A stretch of DNA of 6,318 bases from assembly GCA_041495845.1 (NCBI GenBank), contig JBGQDM010000146.1, forward strand, positions 1 to 6,318. Reading direction: 5' to 3'. Source of the DNA: JBGQDM01 sp041495845. Lineage in GTDB: Bacteria > Acidobacteriota > Terriglobia > Terriglobales > Acidobacteriaceae. Both the position numbers and the translations under genes were made by a program. Under the pieces are notes generated by a model. That model made no database searches. It saw nothing but the letters and a program-made list of their open reading frames with translations, and was not told the DNA's origin. Positions 1-4,550 of this stretch are shown here, in pieces (position 1 is the stretch's first letter; each line of letters opens with the position of its first letter).

Positions 1-336
1 CACCATGTCGAAAGCCCGGTTGCGCACCACCGGCAGCAACCCGATCATCCGCAGCATGGCTGGCTTCCGTGCCAGCAGGTAGCCCCGAATCTGCTGATAA
101 TCGGTGACTTTGCCGTGCTTGGCCCCGCCCACGGTGGTGTCAATATCCACCGTGGCCTGCATGGTGCTGATCTTGGCGGCTTCATGATTGACGTAGTCAA
201 TTAGATCCTGCTGCGTGGCTACTTGGAGCGGGGCGGTGCTGACCACCCGCTCGACCTTGCGCGAGCGGAACAAACACCCGGTGGCGGGCAAGAGCAGCAG
301 CAGCAGGGCTGCCGCCATTGGAAGACGAAGTCGCAT
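1..336 (-). CDS. Putative lipoprotein, 5' part (112 codons; continues beyond the left edge)
   Basis: This is the N-terminal part of an exported lipoprotein of uncertain function. The ATG at 336 starts a typical type II signal peptide: Arg at residues 2 and 4, a hydrophobic core of six leucines (11-16), then P-A-T-G-C with the lipidated cysteine at residue 21. The -3 residue is Ala rather than the usual Leu, so the lipobox is acceptable but not ideal. After the cysteine come basic residues, then a stretch (about 40-112) with 'ISTMQATVDIDT' and 'GYLLARKPAMLRMIG'. This pattern, a sensing-strand start followed by 'kg.l..rkP..lR..g', recalls LolA-like or DUF4292 outer-membrane lipoproteins; that is an inference from memory. 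No strong Shine-Dalgarno precedes the ATG and no other in-frame start lies upstream. It follows mltG by 83 bp on the same strand and may be cotranscribed or use its own -10 box at 369-374. Confidence 0.7.
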   Translation of the reverse strand, partial: MRLRLPMAAALLLLLLPATGCLFRSRKVERVVSTAPLQVATQQDLIDYVNHEAAKISTMQATVDIDTTVGGAKHGKVTDYQQIRGYLLARKPAMLRMIGLLPVVRNRAFDMV

Positions 337-368
337 CAGTTGTGATGACCCGGGGAGATCAAGCCTTA

Positions 369-374
369 AGTATA
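369..374 (-). promoter_or_regulatory. Candidate -10 box upstream of the lipoprotein gene
   Basis: On the minus strand this reads TATACT, five of six matches to the sigma-70 -10 consensus. It would start a transcript near 362, giving a leader of about 26 nt before the ATG at 336. No -35 match is visible at normal spacing. Instead, that area carries a 6-bp inverted repeat (378-383 with 390-395, loop of 6), which might be a weak terminator-like hairpin after mltG or a binding site. It has no T-run. Confidence 0.35.
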
Positions 375-419
375 GCCCGCCCAACAGCCTGGGCGCGAAC
401 CGGGCCACCGGTCAGAGAC

Positions 420-1409
420 TTACAAACTCCCCCGCCCCGCCACCGCCCGCCGCAGTTTGGCCACATTCTGGTTGTGTTCAGCCAGCGTCCGGGCAAAGCG
501 GTGGTGCCCGCTCCCGTCACCGACAAAGAACAGGAACTTGGTCGCTGCCGGATGCATGGCTGCTTCCAGCGCCGCTCGTCCCGGGTTCCCGATCGGCCCC
601 GGCGGCAGCCCCGGATATTTGTAGGTGTTGTACGGCGAATGAATCTGCAGGTCGTCATGGTGCAGCGCGCCGCGATAGGTTCCCGCCAACTGGTGCGCAT
701 AGATCACGGTGGGATCCGCGTCCAGCGCGATCTTCCTTCCCAAACGATTGAAATAAACACTCGCCACCAGCGCCCGCTCCTCCGGCACTCGCGTCTCGCG
801 TTCCACAATCGAGCCCATGGTCACCGCGCGCAGCACGTCCCCGCTCAAGCCCAGGGCCGCCGCTTCCCGGCGAAAGCGCTTGACCATGGCGCCCACCATG
901 TCCTGCATGGTTTCCGTGCGGGTGAATTCGTAAGTATCCGGGAAGAGGAACCCTTCGAGGCTTTTCGCCTCGGGCGCCAAGTCGGAAATCTGGTCCACCG
1001 CGACCGCCGCGGTGTGCATAAACTGCGCCTGCGTCCCCAGTCCGGCTTGCTCCATTGCTGCGGCCACGTCGAACAGGGTGAAACCCTCTGGAATCACCAC
1101 CGTGTGTACGAAGATATCGCCCGCGGCAATGCGCTGGTGCACGGTCACGGTGTTGGCCGCGTTCCCGAACATGTATTCGCCGGCTTTGAGCGAACGTTGC
1201 GGGTGCAATTGATGCCAGAGAACGAAAGCCGTCTCGCTGCGAATCACGCCCGAGGCCTTCAACTCGCGGGCAATCCGCCGCGTGCCCCATCCCGTTCGCA
1301 GCAGCACCGACTGCTGTGCCGGGAACTCCACGGGTGAATACACCGTCCAGGTGAACCAACCCGCCGCGGCGAGCGCCGCCAGCACGAAGAGGAAGAAGAG
1401 CTTACGCAC
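420..1409 (-). CDS. mltG: Endolytic murein transglycosylase MltG (YceG family)
   Basis: MltG is an inner-membrane lytic transglycosylase that cleaves nascent glycan strands and so helps set peptidoglycan chain length. The product from the GTG at 1409 is 329 residues, normal for the family. A single membrane anchor lies at about residues 4-21 after an Arg-Lys pair. The LysM-like part includes VVIPEGF (about 104-110), followed by LEGFLFPDTY (about 151-160). The catalytic block SIVERET (about 200-206) holds the family's active-site glutamate. Downstream are SPYNTY (about 258-263) and GLPPGPIGNPG (about 267-277). An open frame extends upstream to 1529, inside yqgF, but those 40 residues are not membrane-anchor-like, so I take the GTG directly before the anchor. 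No Shine-Dalgarno is visible. The gene follows yqgF by 86 bp, an arrangement also known in Firmicutes such as Bacillus (yrrL/yrrK). Older annotation calls this family 'aminodeoxychorismate lyase', which is wrong. Confidence 0.95.
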   Translation of the reverse strand: MRKLFFLFVLAALAAAGWFTWTVYSPVEFPAQQSVLLRTGWGTRRIARELKASGVIRSETAFVLWHQLHPQRSLKAGEYMFGNAANTVTVHQRIAAGDIFVHTVVIPEGFTLFDVAAAMEQAGLGTQAQFMHTAAVAVDQISDLAPEAKSLEGFLFPDTYEFTRTETMQDMVGAMVKRFRREAAALGLSGDVLRAVTMGSIVERETRVPEERALVASVYFNRLGRKIALDADPTVIYAHQLAGTYRGALHHDDLQIHSPYNTYKYPGLPPGPIGNPGRAALEAAMHPAATKFLFFVGDGSGHHRFARTLAEHNQNVAKLRRAVAGRGSL

Positions 1410-1418
1410 GATGGGGAT

Positions 1419-1424
1419 AGTGTA
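1419..1424 (-). promoter_or_regulatory. Weak -10-like box close to the mltG start
   Basis: The minus strand reads TACACT, four of six consensus bases, ending 9 nt before the GTG at 1409. If used, the mRNA would begin about 3 nt before the start codon. No -35 is visible. It is listed mainly because yqgF and greA show the same spacing with better boxes; cotranscription from yqgF is an equally good explanation. Confidence 0.2.
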
Positions 1425-1495
1425 GAGCAGAAGCGAAATCTGGTCGTGAGCACATCGGTCGTCGGTCGCCAGGAAGGGCAACCGCCGCAGAAGGA

Positions 1496-1993
1496 CTAGT
1501 CCGGTTGGGGCTCCTGCGTGTCCTGGCAAAAACCCAGCTCGCGGCTCCTGTTCTCCATCCAGGATTGCAGAATCAACACGGCCGCCATCTGGTCCACCGC
1601 CTGCGCCCGCTTCTTGATGCTGATTTCGGATTCACGTAGCACCCGATTCGCTTCCGCCGTGGTCAAGCGCTCGTCCCAGAGATGCACCGGAAGTTGAAAC
1701 CGCTGGCGCAGTTCCTCGGCGAAAAATGCAACTTTCTCCGCCTGGGTGCCTTCCTGCCCGCTCATCCGCAGCGGATAGCCGACAACAATCTCGCGCACAT
1801 CGTACTGCTGCACTGTTTCTTCCAGCGCCGCAAAGTCCAGCCGCTTGTTCTGGCGGCGAATTGTGGCCAGACCCTGAGCCGTAATCCCCAGCGGGTCGGT
1901 CACGGCCAGTCCAATCGTCTTCGAGCCCACGTCTAACCCCAAGACGCGCGCCGTCGGCCGCGCTGCCGCTGCGGAATTCTCGGCATCGTTCAC
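1496..1993 (-). CDS. yqgF: Pre-16S rRNA nuclease / RuvX-like resolvase YqgF
   Basis: YqgF is an RNase H-fold nuclease that helps mature the 5' end of 16S rRNA; it is also called RuvX, a putative Holliday junction resolvase. The product is 165 residues, a little longer than the usual 135-150 because of a short N-terminal extension and a polar C-terminal tail. Visible motifs are LGLDVGSKTIGLAVTDP (18-34) with the first catalytic aspartate at 21, EIVVGYPLRMSG (68-79), the signature WDERLTTAEA (106-115), and AVDQMAAVLIL (132-142) with the last acidic residue at Asp134. The start is a GTG at 1993; the next in-frame options would cut into the first beta strand. No Shine-Dalgarno precedes it, but a perfect TATAAT ends 6 nt upstream, so translation may be leaderless. 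The gene lies between carD and mltG on the same strand. Confidence 0.96.
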   Translation of the reverse strand: MNDAENSAAAARPTARVLGLDVGSKTIGLAVTDPLGITAQGLATIRRQNKRLDFAALEETVQQYDVREIVVGYPLRMSGQEGTQAEKVAFFAEELRQRFQLPVHLWDERLTTAEANRVLRESEISIKKRAQAVDQMAAVLILQSWMENRSRELGFCQDTQEPQPD

Positions 1994-1999
1994 GCCGTC

Positions 2000-2005
2000 A
2001 TTATA
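2000..2005 (-). promoter_or_regulatory. Perfect TATAAT -10 box abutting the yqgF start
   Basis: The minus strand reads TATAAT and is followed by six bases and then the GTG start. With the usual 7-nt distance, transcription would start on or within a base or two of the first base of that codon. No recognisable -35 is present at 16-18 bp. Confidence 0.5.
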
Positions 2006-2087
2006 GGTGGAAAGCGGAGACTGATTGGAGGGGGCGTATCGGCGGCTTCGCCTTCGAGGCTGGGGAATCGCTTCTCGATCGTTACTT

Positions 2088-2624
2088 CTAGGCGTCGAAG
2101 CTCTCCGCGGCGGGAAACTGCAGCTTGGCCTTAGACATGGCTTTGCTCAAAATGTCCTCAATCAGCGGCTCATCGCAGTTCCGCGCCATCGCCAGTTCGC
2201 TCACCAGCAAATAGCGGGCCCGCTCCAGCATTTTCTTTTCGCGGAAGGACAGCGACTTGGACTGACTCAGCAGCACCAGGTTTTTCAATACCGCGGCTAC
2301 TTCCAGCAGCGACCCGGTGCGCATGCGCTCGGAATTTTCTTTGAAGCGGTCTTTCCAGTCGGCGGTGCTGGCGGCCACGCGCTCGGTGAGAAAGTCGAGA
2401 AGCTTAATCACTTCCACGTTGCGCACGACCCGGCGCAGTCCCACTACGGCCGCGTTGTGAAATGGCACCATCACCTTGAGGCTGCTGGCTTTGATCTTTA
2501 GCAGGTAGTAACGCTCTACCGTGGCTCCCGCCGGCCGGCTGGATATCTGTTCGATGGTTCCCACCCCGTGGTTGGGGTAGACGACTTTGTCACCAATCTG
2601 AAAGGAGAGAGTGCCGCTGGCCAT
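2088..2624 (-). CDS. carD: CarD/CdnL-family RNA polymerase-binding transcription regulator
   Basis: CarD/CdnL binds the RNA polymerase beta subunit and the upstream edge of the bubble, stabilising open complexes at many promoters including rRNA promoters. The product is 178 residues from the ATG at 2624. The N-terminal Tudor-like RNA polymerase interaction domain is clear: FQIGDKVVYPNHGVGTIEQI (about 8-27), then ERYYLLKI and LKVMVPFHN (about 37-57). The helical DNA-binding part follows, with the key tryptophan in ADWKDRFKEN (Trp at about 90), corresponding to the bubble-wedging Trp of the Mycobacterium and Thermus proteins. Next come RTGSLLEVAAVLKNLVLL and the basic helix SFREKKMLERARYLLVSELA. 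A GTG at 2633 is also in frame, but the ATG has an AGGTG six bases upstream. The short size and single copy of the domain separate it from Mfd. It is divergent from greA and upstream of yqgF. Confidence 0.95.
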   Translation of the reverse strand: MASGTLSFQIGDKVVYPNHGVGTIEQISSRPAGATVERYYLLKIKASSLKVMVPFHNAAVVGLRRVVRNVEVIKLLDFLTERVAASTADWKDRFKENSERMRTGSLLEVAAVLKNLVLLSQSKSLSFREKKMLERARYLLVSELAMARNCDEPLIEDILSKAMSKAKLQFPAAESFDA

Positions 2625-2630
2625 GGGGAA

Positions 2631-2635
2631 CACCT
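2631..2635 (-). promoter_or_regulatory. Shine-Dalgarno that fixes the carD start
   Basis: The minus strand reads AGGTG, six bases before the ATG at 2624. This favours the ATG over the in-frame GTG at 2633, which overlaps this site. It is one of only two clear Shine-Dalgarno sequences in the window. Confidence 0.6.
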
Positions 2636-2672
2636 GAGGGCTCGGGAAGCCGCTTCCAACAAGCTCAATCGA

Positions 2673-2701
2673 ATGGTAAAGGAAAAATCCACAGGGGTCA
2701 A
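2673..2701 (-). promoter_or_regulatory. Sigma-70 type promoter for carD
   Basis: On the minus strand the -35 TTGACC (2701-2696, five of six) and the -10 TACCAT (2678-2673, four of six) are separated by exactly 17 bp. Transcription would start near 2666, leaving a leader of about 42 nt. This is the best two-part promoter in the window, and a long inverted repeat (2705-2734) sits just upstream of its -35. Confidence 0.6.
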
Positions 2702-2704
2702 ACG

Positions 2705-2734
2705 ACCACCTCCAAAGCCTAGTTTGGGGGTGGT
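2705..2734. repeat. 30-bp inverted repeat just upstream of the carD -35 box
   Basis: Arms 2705-2716 and 2723-2734 are complementary at 11 of 12 positions around a six-base centre (GCCTAG). The one exception becomes a U-G pair if the top strand is transcribed, so a 12-bp RNA stem is possible. No T-run follows on either strand, so it is not a classic terminator. Its position 3 bp upstream of the carD -35 fits an operator or an activator site. Confidence 0.55.
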
Positions 2735-2840
2735 TCCAGCCGCCAGCCGCGAATCCGCCCGATACCTTTTAAGTGATTGATTCAGAAGTTATTACGCAGA
2801 TAGATGACTGTTTTTCTTCCCGCCACCGGCGATTATTGAT

Positions 2841-2861
2841 CCCCGGCTCAAAGTCCCGGGG
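2841..2861. repeat. GC-rich inverted repeat in the greA upstream region
   Basis: CCCCGG (2841-2846) is complementary to CCGGGG (2856-2861) around a nine-base loop. The last base also begins the palindrome GTGAATTTCAC (2861-2871, five-base arms, one centre base). No T-run follows. It would lie upstream of a transcript started at the greA TATAAT, so it is more likely a DNA site or part of a longer leader from an upstream promoter. Confidence 0.35.
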
Positions 2862-2924
2862 TGAATTTCACTGCCGTCCCTGGCGACTCCCGCGTTCCCG
2901 CCGCCGCCTGGCCCCGCCGCCAGT

Positions 2925-2930
2925 TATAAT
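2925..2930 (+). promoter_or_regulatory. Perfect TATAAT -10 box just upstream of greA
   Basis: TATAAT is followed by 11 bases and then the ATG at 2942. A start near 2937 would leave a leader of about 5 nt, too short for a Shine-Dalgarno, and indeed none is present. The -35 zone is a C-rich run without a match to TTGACA. Confidence 0.5.
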
Positions 2931-2941
2931 TCCACCCAGCC

Positions 2942-3415
2942 ATGACGGAGCACATCAAGCGCAAGCTCCAGGAAGACATTGAAGTGCTGGAGCGCGAGCT
3001 GAATCACGAGCTTCCCAAGGAGCTCAAGAAGGCGGTGGCTCTGGGCGATCTCAGCGAAAACGCCGAGTACCACATGGCCAAGCAGCGCCAGTCGTTCGTC
3101 CAGGCGCGCCTTTCGCAGCTCAAGAAGCGCATGGCCGACTTCTCGCTCATCAATTTGAATAACATTCCACGCGATAAAGCTGGCCTCGGCTCCACCGTCA
3201 AGGTCTACGACAATTCCAAGAAAGAGGAGATTGAGTACAAGCTGGTCACCAGCGAAGAATCGGACGTGACCATCGGCCGCGTCTCCACCACTTCCCCCAT
3301 CGGGCGCGCTCTGATCAACAAGAAAGTCGGCGACACCACCCTGGTGGACACGCCGGGAGGCAAGCGCGAACTCGAAATTCTCAGCCTGATCACCGTCCAC
3401 GACGAGGCGCCATGA
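2942..3415 (+). CDS. greA: Transcription elongation factor GreA/GreB family
   Basis: GreA enters the secondary channel of RNA polymerase and triggers cleavage of backtracked RNA, rescuing stalled elongation complexes. The product is 157 residues, the standard length. The N-terminal coiled coil spans about 1-72. Its tip carries GDLSENAEY (35-43), with the acidic pair Asp36 and Glu39 that positions the catalytic magnesium in this family. The C-terminal FKBP-like domain follows from about 80, with LGSTVKVYDNSKKEEIEYKLV (about 81-101), the SPIGRALINKKVGD segment (about 119-132) and a final ELEIL strand. The spacer before the tip reads ELPKELKKAVALGD, shorter than in E. coli GreA but a familiar variant. 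It heads a two-gene operon, overlapping the phosphatidyltransferase by ATGA, and diverges from carD. Whether it acts more like GreA or GreB cannot be told from sequence alone. Confidence 0.95.
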   Translation: MTEHIKRKLQEDIEVLERELNHELPKELKKAVALGDLSENAEYHMAKQRQSFVQARLSQLKKRMADFSLINLNNIPRDKAGLGSTVKVYDNSKKEEIEYKLVTSEESDVTIGRVSTTSPIGRALINKKVGDTTLVDTPGGKRELEILSLITVHDEAP

Positions 3416-4044
3416 GCTGGACTGGCGGATTGGGCCGCGCGTGCGGCGTGCTGCTCGACAAGATTGTCAATTGGATGGCTCTGGCCCGCATCCACCCCAA
3501 CGTCCTCACCTTCATGGGACTGGTGGTGAACACCGTGGCGGCCGTGCTCTTCGGGTCGGCCAATGCTGACGACCAGCGCCGTATGTTTTTCTACGCCGGC
3601 CTCGTCATCTTCGGCTCCGGGTTTTTTGATCTGGTGGATGGCGCCGTGGCTCGCGCCTCCAATCGCGTCACCCGTTTCGGCGCGTTTTTCGATTCCGTCG
3701 TCGACCGCTACAGTGACGCTTCCCAGTTCCTCGGCTTACTGGTTTTTTATTCCCGTGGCAGCCGCTCTTTTTACGTTGTGCTCGTTGCCCTGGTGATGGT
3801 TAGCACCATCATGGTGAGCTACACCCGTGCCCGCGCCGAGTCCATCATCGGAACCTGCAAAGTCGGTTTCATGGAACGGCCCGAACGCCTGGTCCTGGTG
3901 ATCCTGGGAGCTCTCTTCAACCGCATGGCTCCTGTGCTCTGGATCATCGCGGTGCTCTCCACCATCACCGTCATCCATCGCGTCATCTACACCTGGCGCC
4001 AGACCACGCTGATGGAAGCGGCCCAGCCCAGCCGGGCGGCGTAG
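3412..4044 (+). CDS. CDP-alcohol phosphatidyltransferase, possible inositol-phosphate type
   Basis: This integral membrane enzyme moves a phosphatidyl group from CDP-diacylglycerol to an alcohol acceptor. The full CDP-alcohol phosphotransferase signature is intact: Asp73, Asp76-Gly77, Ala80-Arg81, Gly90, Asp94 and Asp98, the four aspartates that bind two metal ions. About six hydrophobic segments cover its 210 residues (roughly 30-48, 59-75, 103-113, 120-136, 159-170, 174-190). The acceptor is unknown. The later motif YTRARAESIIGTCKVGFMERPERL (split here by position, about 137-160) resembles phosphatidylinositol-phosphate and archaetidylinositol-phosphate synthases more than PgsA or PssA, as far as I recall, so an inositol-phosphate acceptor is my leading inference. 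The ATG overlaps the greA stop as ATGA, so translation is probably coupled and the start is secure. Confidence 0.9.
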   Translation: MSWTGGLGRACGVLLDKIVNWMALARIHPNVLTFMGLVVNTVAAVLFGSANADDQRRMFFYAGLVIFGSGFFDLVDGAVARASNRVTRFGAFFDSVVDRYSDASQFLGLLVFYSRGSRSFYVVLVALVMVSTIMVSYTRARAESIIGTCKVGFMERPERLVLVILGALFNRMAPVLWIIAVLSTITVIHRVIYTWRQTTLMEAAQPSRAA

Positions 4045-4057
4045 GATTCTGTCGCAC

Positions 4058-4537
4058 TTACAACAACCGCAACTGCTTTTGTTCCAGCGCCAGTAATTTC
4101 TGTTTGATCTCCAGCCCGCCCCCGTATCCCGTCAAGCTGCCGTTGCTGCCAATCACCCGGTGGCAGGGAATCACGATGGCAATCGGATTGGCCCCGTTGG
4201 CCAGCCCCACCGCGCGCACGGCTTTCGGGTTGCCAATGCGCTGGGCCAGCTGGCCGTACGAAATCGTCTCGCCGTAGGGAATGCGGCAGAGTTCCGCCCA
4301 ACAGCGCCGTTGAAATTCTGTGCCCGCGGGCGCAAGTGACAGATCAAACTCTGTCCGCTCGCCCGCCCAGTACCCTTCGAGTTGCTGGATGGCGTCACGC
4401 AAAGCTCCGGCGTCTTCCTTCCACTCCGCTTCCGGCTTCACTCGGCGCTCGTTTTCGAAACTCAGATGGCGTAGACCGGCTTCATCCGATGCAAGGAGCA
4501 ACCGACCCACCGGACTCGCGATTCTCGTGTAGCGCAT
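4058..4537 (-). CDS. ogt: Methylated-DNA-[protein]-cysteine S-methyltransferase (Ogt type)
   Basis: This suicide DNA-repair protein transfers alkyl groups from O6-alkylguanine (and O4-alkylthymine) to its own cysteine. The 159-residue product from the ATG at 4537 has the family's N-terminal domain starting MRYTRIASPVGRLLLASDEAGL and then the DNA-binding catalytic domain from about 72. Key parts are FQRRCW (75-80), PYGETISYGQLA (87-98) with the base-flipping Tyr94, AVRAVG with arginine finger Arg108, the active site IPCHRVIGSNG (123-133) with nucleophile Cys125, and GGLEIKQKLL with Glu143. No Ada zinc domain is present. The frame is open to 4612, but the extra 25 residues lie in the amidohydrolase gene and do not fit the family, so I reject that start. 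It lies 13 bp after the amidohydrolase stop; the only GGAG is 16 nt upstream of the ATG, so its own ribosome site is weak and coupling is likely. Confidence 0.95.
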   Translation of the reverse strand: MRYTRIASPVGRLLLASDEAGLRHLSFENERRVKPEAEWKEDAGALRDAIQQLEGYWAGERTEFDLSLAPAGTEFQRRCWAELCRIPYGETISYGQLAQRIGNPKAVRAVGLANGANPIAIVIPCHRVIGSNGSLTGYGGGLEIKQKLLALEQKQLRLL

Positions 4538-4550
4538 GACTTTTTCTGTC

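Larger units (their letters stand above)
2625..2941. other. Divergent intergenic control region between carD and greA
   Basis: This 317-bp stretch holds no supportable gene. Going left to right it contains the carD Shine-Dalgarno (2631-2635) and promoter (2673-2701), the 30-bp inverted repeat (2705-2734), an AT-rich segment (about 2765-2820), a GC hairpin (2841-2861) touching a small palindrome GTGAATTTCAC (2861-2871), a very C-rich run (about 2877-2920), and the greA TATAAT (2925-2930). Open frames across it are short and without family motifs. The AT-rich part may hold further promoters, but I see no convincing -35/-10 pair there. Confidence 0.6.

Noticed and set aside
318..1337. Long 339-codon open frame on the plus strand
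   Set aside because: It runs antisense through mltG, which has full family motifs. The predicted protein is rich in Arg, His and Gln with no recognisable domain, as expected for a shadow frame in GC-rich DNA.
655..1359. 234-codon minus-strand frame
   Set aside because: It is a different frame of the mltG coding strand, Gly/Arg-rich and without motifs; the neighbouring frame is clearly the real gene.
1410..1529. Upstream extension of mltG by 40 codons to an ATG inside yqgF
   Set aside because: The extra residues are not conserved-looking and would bury the membrane anchor behind a polar segment; the GTG at 1409 gives the normal N-terminus.
1994..2087. Possible terminator between carD and yqgF
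   Set aside because: Only four-base stems (for example GGCG/CGCC) are found, with no T-run on the minus strand.
2025..2501. 158-codon plus-strand frame
   Set aside because: It lies antisense to carD and has no family features.
2821..2880. tRNA-like arm (CCCCGG, loop with CTCAAAG, CCGGGG)
   Set aside because: The stem-loop recalls a T-arm, but the loop is nine bases, the GTTC signature is missing, and no acceptor stem or anticodon arm can be built around it.
2924..3400. 158-codon minus-strand frame
   Set aside because: It is antisense to greA; its Leu/Asp/Val-rich sequence is the usual mirror of a charged helical protein.
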